This document shows positions 19,910-28,699 of a stretch of 64,000 nucleotides of DNA, in pieces. Source of the stretch: Methylophilus aquaticus (GTDB taxonomy: Bacteria; Pseudomonadota; Gammaproteobacteria; Burkholderiales; Methylophilaceae). The stretch is taken from contig NZ_JAVCAP010000001.1 in the NCBI RefSeq assembly GCF_030769565.1, positions 214,161 to 278,160 on the forward strand, written 5' to 3'. Below the pieces are notes generated by a model. The model ran no database searches and was not told the DNA's origin. It saw only the letters and a list, made by a program, of their open reading frames with translations. Positions within the stretch are counted from its first letter, which is position 1; each line of letters starts with the position of its first letter. Both the position numbers and the translations under genes were made by a program.

Positions 19910-19936
19910 GTATGAAGTTTATAAAAAAAATCATAC
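19910..19936. promoter_or_regulatory. NikR-box-like operator upstream of the TonB receptor
   Basis: GTATGA (19910-19915) and TCATAC (19931-19936) form a perfect dyad with 15 bp between the arms; the match extends outward as TTGTATGA against TCGTATGA. The E. coli NikR operator is GTATGA-N16-TCATAC, so the arms are identical and only the spacing differs by one. It lies 15 bp before the receptor start, and nikR is the next gene. Confidence 0.75.
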
Positions 19937-19951
19937 GATAGGCGACTTTCA

Positions 19952-22021
19952 ATGCAACCATCCTTACACATGCAGCAATACCCAATCTTGTGGATGCTGT
20001 TATCTGCCAGCTTGGTCACGCCAATGGCGCAAGCGAACGAAGCGCTTCACCTGGATGAAGTCGATGTGCGCGGGCATTATGACAATGCAATCGGCATAGC
20101 CGACGCAGCCAGCGAAGGCACCGTGAATGCGGCGTTGATCAAAAACAGACCGACTCTACGCACGGGAGAGATTCTGGAATTTGTACCCGGCATGATCGCC
20201 ACTCAGCACAGTGGCAGCGGCAAAGCCAACCAGTTTTACCTGCGCGGGTTTAACCTTGATCACGGCACAGACTTCGCCACTTATGTGGATGACATGCCTG
20301 TGAATATGCGTACCCATGCGCATGGGCAGGGCTACACAGATTTAAACTTCCTCATCCCTGAGCTGGTCAGCCATATCCATTATAAAAAAGGGCCCTATTC
20401 AGCAGAAGAAGGGGATTTTTCCTCGGCCGGTGCAGCGAGATTGCACCTGGTTAATCAATTGCCACAAGGCATCGCCAGCCTGACCATAGGTAGTTACGAT
20501 TATCAGCGCATGTTGCTGGCAAACTCTGTACCGCTTGCAGACGGACATTTGCTCTATGCGCTGGATATGAATCACTACGATGGCCCGTGGCAGGTCGCAG
20601 AAGGTGTGAGGAAATACAACGGTCTGTTGCGCTACAGCGAAGGCGATGCGCATGACAGCACGACTTTGACTGCGATGGCTTACCGCAATCGCTGGAATAG
20701 CACCGATCAAATTCCAAGGCGCGCAGTGCAGTCCGGTCAAATCAGCCGCTTTGATGCCATAGACCCTAGCGATGGCGGAGATTCATCACGCTACAGCCTG
20801 TCATTTAACAAACAACACCGGGATCAGCAGGGTAGCTGGCAGATGAGCGCTTATGCCGTGCGTTCCGAGTTAGACCTCTACAGCAACTTCACCTATTTTC
20901 TGAATGACCCTGTTAATGGTGATCAGTTTAACCAGAGCGAAAAACGTACCATGCTCGGCGTGAATCTCAGTAAGTCATGGCTGGGTGAATTGGCGGGTTT
21001 GCCAATGGAAAACAATCTGGGCATACAAACGCGCTATGACAAACTCTCCCCGGTGGCGCTGTATAACACGGTAAACACGCAGCGTATTTCATTGATACGG
21101 TCTGATAAGGTGGAAGAAAGTAGTGCAGGCCTGTTTGCTGAAAACACCGTCTGGTGGCATGAAAAATTACGCACAGTGGTCGGTGTGCGCTATGACCGTT
21201 ACCAGTTCGATGTCAAAAGCAGCATTAACGGAAACTCAGGCAACACCAGTGATGGCATTACTTCGCCCAAGCTCTCGGTGATTGTCGGACCATGGGCCAA
21301 CACCGAGTTTTTCTACAATATCGGCAAAGGTTTTCATAGCAACGATGCGCGCGGCACCACCCAAACCCGCCTGGCGGATGGCTCAGCAGCCTCACCTGTC
21401 ACACCGCTGGTCAGCACACGTGGCAGCGAAGTCGGCGTGCGCACAGAGTGGGTGCCCGGCCTGCAAAGCTCGTTGGTCGTGTGGCAACTGGATATCGACT
21501 CTGAACTGGTGTTTGTCGGCGATGCAGGCGAAACTGAGCCAAGCCGCGCAAGCCGTCGTACCGGCATTGAGTGGAATAACCATTATGTGGTGAATGACTG
21601 GCTGCTGCTGGATATGGACCTCGCCTTATCTAAAGCGCGCTTCACCAAAGAAGACCCCGCTGAGCCAGGCCGCTATATTCCAGGGTCAATTAACAAAGTG
21701 GCCTCGCTAGGCGCCACCGTGACCAATTGGGGCAACTGGTTTGGTAGCATGCAACTACGCTATTTTGGCCCACGCGCACTCGTCGCAGATAACTCTGTGC
21801 GCTCAAACGCCACGCTGCTAACGTATGCACGCCTTGGATATCGCTACAACCCGCGCACCACGCTGACGCTAGATGTATTTAACCTGTTTGACCGCAAAGC
21901 CAGCGATATCGATTACTACTACGAATCACAACTGGCAGGCGAAGCTACCCCGGTGAACGACAAACACTTTCATCCGGTAGAACCCCGCTCAGCGCGCCTC
22001 GCACTCACCTATAACTTTTAA
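19952..22021 (+). CDS. TonB-dependent outer-membrane receptor, probable nickel receptor
   Basis: 689 residues. Signal peptide with cleavage near AQA-NEA, then a plug domain (about 35-160, with RTGEILEFVPGMIATQ and the KKGPYSAEEGDF segment), then a 22-strand-type barrel ending in aromatic ...ALTYNF. The N-terminus LHLDEVDVRG could be a TonB box. The plug is His-rich at NMRTHAHGQGYTD. The NikR-type operator upstream and nikR downstream suggest that it imports nickel or a nickel chelate, by analogy with NikR-controlled receptors such as Helicobacter FrpB4. A siderophore role is the alternative. Start ATG 19952 has AGGCG about 9 nt upstream; ATG 19970 is possible. Confidence 0.85.
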   Translation: MQPSLHMQQYPILWMLLSASLVTPMAQANEALHLDEVDVRGHYDNAIGIADAASEGTVNAALIKNRPTLRTGEILEFVPGMIATQHSGSGKANQFYLRGFNLDHGTDFATYVDDMPVNMRTHAHGQGYTDLNFLIPELVSHIHYKKGPYSAEEGDFSSAGAARLHLVNQLPQGIASLTIGSYDYQRMLLANSVPLADGHLLYALDMNHYDGPWQVAEGVRKYNGLLRYSEGDAHDSTTLTAMAYRNRWNSTDQIPRRAVQSGQISRFDAIDPSDGGDSSRYSLSFNKQHRDQQGSWQMSAYAVRSELDLYSNFTYFLNDPVNGDQFNQSEKRTMLGVNLSKSWLGELAGLPMENNLGIQTRYDKLSPVALYNTVNTQRISLIRSDKVEESSAGLFAENTVWWHEKLRTVVGVRYDRYQFDVKSSINGNSGNTSDGITSPKLSVIVGPWANTEFFYNIGKGFHSNDARGTTQTRLADGSAASPVTPLVSTRGSEVGVRTEWVPGLQSSLVVWQLDIDSELVFVGDAGETEPSRASRRTGIEWNNHYVVNDWLLLDMDLALSKARFTKEDPAEPGRYIPGSINKVASLGATVTNWGNWFGSMQLRYFGPRALVADNSVRSNATLLTYARLGYRYNPRTTLTLDVFNLFDRKASDIDYYYESQLAGEATPVNDKHFHPVEPRSARLALTYNF

Positions 22022-22058
22022 TTCGCCAAAGATAGAACGAGCATATTTGCGGTATATT

Positions 22059-22093
22059 AAAAGCATGCGTCTACAAAAGGGCGCATGCTTTTT
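22059..22093 (+). terminator. Rho-independent terminator after the TonB receptor
   Basis: AGCATGCG (22062-22069) pairs with CGCATGCT (22082-22089), followed by TTTTT. The hairpin ends 27 bp before nikR and limits read-through from the receptor gene. Confidence 0.75.
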
Positions 22094-22120
22094 AATCATT
22101 TTATATTGTAAAGAGAATGT

Positions 22121-22525
22121 ATGCGTCGCATTACTATTTCGGTCGAAGATGACCTGGCCGATGCTTTTGACCAGCTGGTTGCCGTCAAAGCCTACGTCAA
22201 CCGTTCAGAAGCCTTCAGGGATTTAGTGCGTAAAGCACTCGATGACGCCGTGATGGAAAACACCAACCATACACAAGCCGATTGTGTCGCCTCGCTCAGT
22301 TATGTCTACAATCATCACGAACGCCAACTCGCCAGCCGTGTGAATCAACTACAGCACGACCATCATGACGTGATTATCACTGCCCAGCATGTGCATTTGG
22401 ATCATGATAATTGTATGGAGACGGTGATTCTGAAAGGCAAGATTGCCGAAGTGGAGGCTTGTGTAAATGCGATCTCGTCACAGACCGGGGTGACGCATGC
22501 GAAGGTGCATGTGATTCCGAGGTAG
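22121..22525 (+). CDS. nikR: Nickel-responsive transcriptional regulator NikR
   Basis: 134 residues. An N-terminal ribbon-helix-helix domain (MRRITISVEDDLADAFDQL, with NRSEAFRDLVR) and a C-terminal ACT-like nickel-binding domain. The ligand set is visible as HHDVI, HVHLDHDNC: His, His, His and Cys as in E. coli NikR (H76, H87, H89, C95). It represses nickel uptake genes when nickel is abundant, and its likely target is the receptor just upstream. A diverged copy of its last 229 bp occurs at 24331-24559. Confidence 0.95.
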   Translation: MRRITISVEDDLADAFDQLVAVKAYVNRSEAFRDLVRKALDDAVMENTNHTQADCVASLSYVYNHHERQLASRVNQLQHDHHDVIITAQHVHLDHDNCMETVILKGKIAEVEACVNAISSQTGVTHAKVHVIPR

Positions 22526-22634
22526 TTGAGATAATCACTTGATTGCCACATGCGCGAGTGTAAGCGCATGAACAGCTCGCGGGTAGCATATTGGGCGATA
22601 GGCGGTCATTTGCGGGGGAGTGGTTGTAATGTTA

Positions 22635-22661
22635 ATGTTGGTCATGTAGGATGACCAACAT
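22635..22661. promoter_or_regulatory. Perfect palindrome, probable toxin-antitoxin operator
   Basis: ATGTTGGTCAT (22635-22645) and ATGACCAACAT (22651-22661) are perfect 11-bp inverted arms with a 5-bp spacer, 22 bp before the antitoxin start. Autoregulation by antitoxin or complex binding at such sites is the rule in type II systems. Confidence 0.65.
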
Positions 22662-22682
22662 GAAGTGATTAAGGCGATCAAG

Positions 22683-22913
22683 ATGACTCAATTTAATATT
22701 GCAGAAGCAAAAGCCAACTTTTCAAGCCTTGTTAAAAAAGCCATGATGGGTGAAGAAGTGATTATTGCGAAAGATAACAAGCCGTTACTCAAGCTCTCAC
22801 CGATTGTGCCAGAAAAACCAAAAAAGCCACAACCTGGCACAGGAAAAGGCTCCATACTGTACATCGCAGATGATTTTGACGCGACGCCAGAAGGCTTTGA
22901 GGATTATGTGTAA
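22683..22913 (+). CDS. Phd/YefM-type antitoxin
   Basis: 76 residues from ATG 22683, which has AAGGCG 7 nt upstream; the in-frame upstream ATG lies in the leader. The N-terminus MTQFNIAEAKANFSSLVKKA is the Phd/YefM fold that dimerises and binds DNA; the C-terminus (SILYIADDFDATPEGFEDYV) is the acidic toxin-neutralising tail. The stop overlaps the PIN toxin ATG by 1 bp. Confidence 0.88.
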   Translation: MTQFNIAEAKANFSSLVKKAMMGEEVIIAKDNKPLLKLSPIVPEKPKKPQPGTGKGSILYIADDFDATPEGFEDYV

Positions 22914-23299
22914 TGCGTCTTTTATTGGATACGCACGTATTTTTGTGGTGGGTTAATGACGACCCAAAACTGAGTAACCGTGTACGAGATTTAATCGCTG
23001 ATACTGATAACAGCAAATTTGTCAGTGCTGTAAGCGCATGGGAACTCTCGATTAAAACTGGATTAGGCAAAATCAGGTTAGATCAACCAGTTTCAACATT
23101 TTTTTCAACTTTCACCGCTGAAAATTATTTTGATGTGTTGCCAATACAATTAGCGCATATCTACTACACCGAACACCTACCATCCCATCACAAAGACCCC
23201 TTTGACAGGCTGTTAATCGCACAAGCCAAGGCAGAGCACTTGCAAATCATTTCGGCAGATGCCACTTTTGATGCATATGAGATAGAGCGATTTTGGTAG
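22913..23299 (+). CDS. PIN-domain ribonuclease toxin (VapC-like)
   Basis: 128 residues, a single PIN domain. Acidic metal-site residues are Asp6 (LLLDTHVF), Glu44 (SAWELSIK), Asp94/Asp97 (HHKDPFDRLL) and a late Asp in ISADATFD. The HHKDPFDR pattern puts it in the COG3744-type PIN group usually paired with Phd-like antitoxins. It probably cleaves RNA when freed from its partner. It is translationally coupled to the antitoxin. Confidence 0.88.
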   Translation: MRLLLDTHVFLWWVNDDPKLSNRVRDLIADTDNSKFVSAVSAWELSIKTGLGKIRLDQPVSTFFSTFTAENYFDVLPIQLAHIYYTEHLPSHHKDPFDRLLIAQAKAEHLQIISADATFDAYEIERFW

Positions 23300-23746
23300 G
23301 CTACATGACATATTAAATTCGCCAGTGGGAAGATATTTATTCTTAAGGTATTGATAATGTTAAATTTATTCTCTTAGCGCAGTGCCCTGAAATGTTGGAA
23401 TGCTAGATTTGGTGGTTTTAATTAAATAATGGCACTATTTGCTACGATGCTAGACCTGTCCCTAGTCGTTTTAGGGAGGATTACAACTGCACTTTGGTAT
23501 TTTAAATTTTTTATGAGTAGAAACTCGCAAAAAATATAAATAAAATATATCAATATTGGTATCATTATAAATAAACCTTGCTATTTAAATAACATTGCCC
23601 CATAGTGAGTGGGTGGTGATTTACAAGTTGTCTAGTTTTTATCAGTTAAGTTTCTTTCCAAAGTTTCTTCTCTTTTTCATTCCTAAGTCTTGTTCCTCGC
23701 CTAACTTCAGGCAAATGCCTTATCAATATTACAAAAAGGAATTAAC
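23300..23746 (+). promoter_or_regulatory. AT-rich gene-free stretch, probable long cold-shock leader
   Basis: 447 bp with no convincing reading frame. The half next to the cold-shock gene is very A/T-rich and ends in AAAAAGGAATTAAC just before the start codon. Cold-shock genes of the cspA type commonly have a structured 5' leader of 100-200 nt acting as a thermosensor. A small hairpin (CCCTA...TAGGG) lies near 23461-23477. The leader role is inferred. Confidence 0.35.
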
Positions 23747-23953
23747 ATGGCTATAGGCAATGTAAAATGGTTTAACGACGCTAAAGGTTTTGGTTTTATC
23801 ACTCCAGAGAACGGTGGGGCGGACTTATTTGCACACTTCTCAGCAATTACTTCAGATGGTGGCTTCAGAAGCCTCAATGAAGGTCAACGTGTATCATTTG
23901 ATATAATTGTTGGCGCTAAAGGCGAGCAAGCCGCAAACATTAAACCGGAATAA
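23747..23953 (+). CDS. Cold-shock protein, CspA family
   Basis: 68 residues, one cold-shock OB-fold. RNP1 KGFGFI and RNP2-like DLFAHFSAI are intact, as is the [15 protein letters not shown] core. It binds single-stranded RNA/DNA and acts as an RNA chaperone. GGAAT precedes the ATG. It lies among mobile-looking cargo between the two nikR copies, but its codon use looks host-like. Confidence 0.92.
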   Translation: MAIGNVKWFNDAKGFGFITPENGGADLFAHFSAITSDGGFRSLNEGQRVSFDIIVGAKGEQAANIKPE

Positions 23954-23995
23954 TTTTCCGGTAGCGTGTAAGTAGTGATGAACTACTGAAATATG

Positions 23996-24020
23996 AAGCC
24001 CAGTTTACTGGGCTTTTTTA
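23996..24020 (+). terminator. Rho-independent terminator after the cold-shock gene
   Basis: AGCCCAG pairs with CTGGGCT across a TTTA loop and is followed by a T-run, about 45 bp after the stop. Confidence 0.8.
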
Positions 24021-24330
24021 CGTCTATTCAAAATATAAATGCGACAAAAACTTTCACAGCGATGGTCCGACTATTTCCTGGACAAAATCCTACTCTCACG
24101 CCAAGCCAACATAATAGCCATCGATCATCCAGCCCCTGTTTGTCTGCCTATGGCTCAAGGCGGGCGGCTATGGGTCGGGTTTCAGTCTGCTGGCAGGTCA
24201 ACTCTTGGAGGGGAGACTCGAGGTCTTGTGGATTATTTGGATTATTGGGGTCAGTGTTGGGGTCAGTGTAAAATTAATCTAATCGCTGGTAACTATATAA
24301 GTTTATTTTTACACTGACCCTAATTATTTT
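24021..24330. other. Gene-free junction segment with REP-like inverted repeat
   Basis: No supported gene. The first 200 bp have host-like base composition but no recognisable reading frame. At the right end GGGTCAGTGTAAAA (24260-24273) and TTTTACACTGACCC (24307-24320) form a perfect 14-bp inverted repeat with a 33-bp spacer, and the unit GGGGTCAGTGT also occurs once more just to the left. The inverted repeat ends 10 bp before the nikR fragment. Confidence 0.55.
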
Positions 24331-24559
24331 CAGTTATGTCTACAACCACCACGAACGCCAACTCGCCAGCCGTGTGAATCAACTACAGTACGACCACCAC
24401 GACGTGATTATCACTGCACAGCATGTGCATCTGGATCATGATAATTGTATGGAGACGGTGATACTGAAAGGCAAAATTGCCGAGGTGGAAGAGTGCGTGA
24501 ATGCCATTTCGTCACAGACGGGAGTGACACATGCGAAAGTACATATTATTCCGAGATAA
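24331..24559 (+). pseudogene. Duplicated 3' fragment of nikR
   Basis: 229 bp that align without gaps to nikR 22297-22525, by hand about 26 mismatches (roughly 89% identity), mostly at third codon positions. The fragment keeps the reading frame, the metal-binding HVHLDHDNC segment and a stop, but lacks the DNA-binding domain and a natural start. An in-frame GTG at 24374 could give at most 61 residues. It marks the right edge of a cargo block that begins after the intact nikR. Confidence 0.9.
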
Positions 24560-24701
24560 TTTAGAAGTTTACGTAATCAATTCAGCGCCATCAAATTTCC
24601 TACAAGAACATCAACTTTAGTTTTATTATTAAAGTAAGGTGTGATTGTTGCATTTCTCAGTTTCTCAGGCCCCATAAATAACAAAAATGAGATATAGATA
24701 A

Positions 24702-27700
24702 ATGAATTTCCATGTGCTCATAGAACGAATCGTAAATAAATTAAATGTTAAAGTTAAAAAGGCCTTTCTTAACAATCAGCCTGATTCTTTAGTATCTAAT
24801 TTAGAAACTTACAATGCTTTAACACCCAACAATAAAGCAGACTTAAGCGAGTACAAAAATGCTTTGTTATATGCGCTTACACATAAAGACATTAAAAATA
24901 TAGCCATCACAGGCCCATATGGCTCTGGAAAAAGCAGTATTTTAAGATCATTTGAGAACGAATATAACGGCTCTTGTGGCTATGAGTTTTTAAATATTAG
25001 CCTAGCCACTTTTGATATCGGGAATCCAAAGCTGAATGATGAGCAGAGAATAAAGCTTAACAGCGATGTTGAAAAAAGCTTATTGCAACAAATTTTCTTT
25101 AAAGTCAGTACTGATGAGTTAGAAGACTCTCACTTTAGTCGCTTACAGATAAAAAAATACAAATACATACCAATACTAAAAAAATCATTTTTGATTAGCT
25201 ATCTTGGCTTTGCATTTTTTATTATCGTTTTTGCATCCTCATTGATGTTTACTCTCAAACCGGAACTTGAGATCTTTAAACATACCAATCTGTTTAATCC
25301 GCAATATAAGCTCTTATTTAAAATATTTGTGGCCATTAGTGGAATCGCACTGTTACAACAAATTCTTAACTCCTTCCCTAAATTGGGCCTCAATAAATTT
25401 GGAGCCGTAGGAGCAGAAATCAGTTTTAACGAAAGAAAGGGTGATTCAATTCTCAATAAGTTTATTGATGAACTCATTTATTTTTTTGGGAAAACCAAAT
25501 ACAACATTGTTGTTTTTGAGGATCTAGATAGGTTTCCAAGTAGAGATATTTTTATCAAGCTAAGAGAAATTAATACCTTATTAAACTATTCAGATGAAAT
25601 TCGAAAGAAAAATAAATTAATTAAATTTATTTTTGTATTAGGTGATGATGTTTTTCAAAACTCTGAAGATAGGATTAAATTCTTTGATTTTATCGTCCCA
25701 GTAATTCCAGTCATAAACTCATTTAATGCAGAAGAAAAGCTGCGAAACGCAATCAGCAAGGCATTTAAAGAACATTCAGTTGAAAAAGCTTTTTTTGAAG
25801 ACATTGCGTTATTCCTCGATGACATGCGAATGCTCCTAAATATCGCAAATGAGTTTGTAGTCTACAAAAAAATGTTGGCGGCAAGCTCTCATGCGGATGA
25901 TGAGTCTTCAAGCAAAATCCAGCTAGATGATACAAAGTTATTAAGTTTGATAATTTACAAGAATAAATATCCAGATGATTTTAAAGATCTGAATTACAGA
26001 AAAGGCATGGTGGCAACTATATTTGCCAATATAAATCAATACAAAGATGAGTATATGCTTAGTCTAAAGGAGGAAGTTAAGAGACTAAATGAAAAGCTAT
26101 CTGAAATTGATAATGAAAGTGTCAATAGTCTCGAAGAATTAAAGCTTACATATCTTGCAGGATATTTCCAAAAAATACCTGATATGCGGAGCATCTATAT
26201 TAACAATGAATACAAAAGTTTAGGCGAGTTGCTTAGTGATGATGTGTTTAATACATTGATATCTCAAAGCACAATAACGTATGTACGTACTGAGCAAAGA
26301 TTCTCCAACACCAACTCCAATATACCATTCAGTGAGATTGAGAAATCGATAAATCCGCTTGTTAGTTATAAACAAAGAAAACAAAATATCATCGATAAAG
26401 CAGGTAGTGGAAAAACTGAATTAAAAAGAAAAATCAGCGACCTAGAGATTCAAATAAAGCGTGCCTCCTCACTAAAATTAAATGAGTTAATTAAAAAATC
26501 AAGCCATCTAAGCCTCTTTGATGGCATTGCAAAACAAGACTCTGTTGATACAGGTTTGATACGCTTTCTGATTGTGAATGGGTATATTGAAGAAGACTAT
26601 GATGCTTACATGTCTTTCTTTTATCCTGGTGAGTTATCTACAAATGACAAGCAGTTTTTGATCAGTCTAGCTAATCAAAAGCCATTAGATTTTAATTATC
26701 CGCTTAACAACCCTGAAAAAGTATACCAACGTATACAACCTGAGAGGTTTAGTATTAGAGCAATATTGAATTTCGACCTTCTTGATTACCTTTTAATTGA
26801 AGAAACTAATTCACTAGCATTGGAAGATTTTTTAGGCCAGATTATTTTAAGTGAACATGAAGGATATGAATTTATAAATGATTATTTAGGCATGCTAGGA
26901 ATCAACGAAGGCGGTGTTACGAGAGCAGAAAATAAAATACTAATTAACAAATTAGCTATAAAAGAAAAACAATATTGGAGAGACTTCTTTGAAAATATAG
27001 ATAAAGATGATGCTACAAGAGATAAGTTATTGAGCATCTTCTTATTGGATGTTTCTCTGAAGGATCTGCCCATTGTGAATGTAGATAAATTCTTTAGTGA
27101 TTATCTTGCAGAGTCTAAAACAATATTTGAGATATTGGCCCACTTTGACCTTGATAGAGTTAAGGAAATTATCAAAGTATTAAGTCTAAAATTCCGAGAT
27201 ATCACCTCATGCAAGAGTCAAAGTATCTTGGAAATAGTGGAGGAGTTTAATGCTTATCAGCTATCAGAGAAAAATATACTAAAAATCTTAACCTACCTAG
27301 ATGACAGTACTGATCAGGAAATAAATGCTGGATACACATGTATTCTAGAGTCGGGTCGTCAACATTTAACAAGTTATGTAAATAACAAACTGGAGATTTA
27401 TGTCAAAGAAGTCTTGTTGTTAACTGAGCACTTAACCGAATCAGAGCTTGCAATCAGAACACTAATAAACTCTGAACTGGATACAGAGCTTATTAGAGAA
27501 GTAATTGAAAAGTTTAATTTCAAAATTGCAGATATTACTTCAATTGAAAATAAAGAATTATGGAGTGATTTGTTAGAAAGAAATCGCCTTGATGCTAGTT
27601 GGGATAATGTAATCAAATACTTTGAATATAGTAAAGAGGACCTAGATGAGCATCTAATTTCTTTTACAGGGAATCTTGATAACAGTCTGCAACTCGGTGG

Positions 27701-28442
27701 CAAAAGGCTTAATTCAAAAGCAAGTTATGTTCAAAGTCTATCCAAGAGAATAATTTATTGTGACTTATTTAATGGTCATGCTTATAAGAACCTAATTAAA
27801 TCTGTACCTTATTGGTATCAAGATTTAAGTGATATTGATGTATCAAATGAAAAAATTAGCTACTTGGTAATCGACAATAAATTTAAAGTAACAAAAGAGA
27901 ATCATGATTTTTTGCGGAATAAGATACCGGAATTATCATATAAGCTGATTGAAAATAATTACCCAGAATATGCAGAAAATCCCACTTTAATTATCCTAGA
28001 GAGCCAGGAGTATAGAGCACTAATTAATTCAGATGTCTTGGAGAGTCTGGAGAAAATTGCTCTTATTAAATCTATCCCTGAAGCTTTTTATGATGAGGAT
28101 GACGAGTTAACAGAAACTGTGAGTACATTCGTTGTTCAAAAAACAAATGAAAAGGTTGTTACCACACACATAGCAGAAAAAATGCTTTCCTCTCCGATTG
28201 ATTTTGAATTAAAGGTGAAAATATTTAATAGATATGCCGGAGACTTTGATAGGACCCAAATTAAAGCTATCGTTTCAAAAATAGATATCATCGGAGGTCT
28301 TACACAAAACAAGCGTCCAAGAATTATGAATAATGCGGACACTCTAGCGTTAGTTATATTTTTATCTATGCATCACTACTTAAGCTATAAAGAAGAAAAG
28401 GGTCAGCTTAAATTAACTCCCAAAGGTAAGTTACTGGATTAA
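24702..28442 (+). CDS. Giant YobI-like P-loop NTPase with two membrane helices
   Basis: 1246 residues. Walker A GPYGSGKSS (71-79) and Walker B NIVVFEDLDRF (268-278) flank two transmembrane helices (about 163-184 and 203-222) inserted in the NTPase domain, as in KAP-type and YobI-type NTPases. The remaining 900 residues are helical, Leu/Ile/Asn/Lys-rich, with no catalytic motif I recognise. Length and layout resemble Bacillus YobI (about 1200 residues). Family function is unproven; related membrane STAND/KAP-like NTPases are often found in defence islands. The gene is strikingly A/T-rich compared with its surroundings, has no partner in the same operon, and is probably a horizontally acquired single-gene module. 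Confidence 0.8.
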   Translation: MNFHVLIERIVNKLNVKVKKAFLNNQPDSLVSNLETYNALTPNNKADLSEYKNALLYALTHKDIKNIAITGPYGSGKSSILRSFENEYNGSCGYEFLNISLATFDIGNPKLNDEQRIKLNSDVEKSLLQQIFFKVSTDELEDSHFSRLQIKKYKYIPILKKSFLISYLGFAFFIIVFASSLMFTLKPELEIFKHTNLFNPQYKLLFKIFVAISGIALLQQILNSFPKLGLNKFGAVGAEISFNERKGDSILNKFIDELIYFFGKTKYNIVVFEDLDRFPSRDIFIKLREINTLLNYSDEIRKKNKLIKFIFVLGDDVFQNSEDRIKFFDFIVPVIPVINSFNAEEKLRNAISKAFKEHSVEKAFFEDIALFLDDMRMLLNIANEFVVYKKMLAASSHADDESSSKIQLDDTKLLSLIIYKNKYPDDFKDLNYRKGMVATIFANINQYKDEYMLSLKEEVKRLNEKLSEIDNESVNSLEELKLTYLAGYFQKIPDMRSIYINNEYKSLGELLSDDVFNTLISQSTITYVRTEQRFSNTNSNIPFSEIEKSINPLVSYKQRKQNIIDKAGSGKTELKRKISDLEIQIKRASSLKLNELIKKSSHLSLFDGIAKQDSVDTGLIRFLIVNGYIEEDYDAYMSFFYPGELSTNDKQFLISLANQKPLDFNYPLNNPEKVYQRIQPERFSIRAILNFDLLDYLLIEETNSLALEDFLGQIILSEHEGYEFINDYLGMLGINEGGVTRAENKILINKLAIKEKQYWRDFFENIDKDDATRDKLLSIFLLDVSLKDLPIVNVDKFFSDYLAESKTIFEILAHFDLDRVKEIIKVLSLKFRDITSCKSQSILEIVEEFNAYQLSEKNILKILTYLDDSTDQEINAGYTCILESGRQHLTSYVNNKLEIYVKEVLLLTEHLTESELAIRTLINSELDTELIREVIEKFNFKIADITSIENKELWSDLLERNRLDASWDNVIKYFEYSKEDLDEHLISFTGNLDNSLQLGGKRLNSKASYVQSLSKRIIYCDLFNGHAYKNLIKSVPYWYQDLSDIDVSNEKISYLVIDNKFKVTKENHDFLRNKIPELSYKLIENNYPEYAENPTLIILESQEYRALINSDVLESLEKIALIKSIPEAFYDEDDELTETVSTFVVQKTNEKVVTTHIAEKMLSSPIDFELKVKIFNRYAGDFDRTQIKAIVSKIDIIGGLTQNKRPRIMNNADTLALVIFLSMHHYLSYKEEKGQLKLTPKGKLLD

Positions 28443-28460
28443 CATATTCTTAAAATGTGA

Positions 28461-28645
28461 TTACAGAAGTTTCGTCCCCAGCGGAACCTCATGCTCCGGC
28501 ACACATAAAGTCACTCTTCCCTCTGTATCATGAAAACCCGTCACCAGGCTTCTGACATCAACGGCCCGACTTGTTTGGGTGGGAAATTAACCACGGCGAC
28601 CACCAGTTTGCCGATCAGGTTTTCTGGCGTGTAGAAAGCAAGGGG
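28461..28645 (-). pseudogene. Frameshifted, 5'-truncated CsaA/tRNA-binding-domain gene
   Basis: On the minus strand the sequence reads YTPENLIGKLVVAVVNFPP, then KQVGPLMSEA, and after a shift of one base SLVTGFHDTEGRVTLCVPE, then HEVPLGTKLL and a stop at 28461. This is the C-terminal half of the CsaA/YgjH-type tRNA-binding OB fold. One A appears missing in TCAGAA(A)GCCTGG near 28552, and everything before YTPEN is replaced by a GGGGTCGGGTCT-type sequence (28642-28652). It can no longer make a full protein. Confidence 0.8.
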
Positions 28646-28699
28646 TCGGGTCTAGCTATGTAGCATTTCAATGCTTTAATTTAACTCGGAACCATGCAT

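Noticed and set aside
19848..20099. Possible 83-codon gene overlapping the TonB receptor start
   Set aside because: It overlaps the NikR-type operator and the receptor signal peptide in another frame; no likeness to any family.
24039..24317. Possible 92-codon gene just before the nikR fragment
   Set aside because: It runs through the REP-like inverted repeat, lacks a ribosome site and resembles no family; more likely junction debris.
24374..24559. Functional 61-residue NikR nickel-binding domain
   Set aside because: It lacks the DNA-binding domain, ribosome site and promoter; treated as a gene remnant, although a truncated NikR decoy cannot be excluded.
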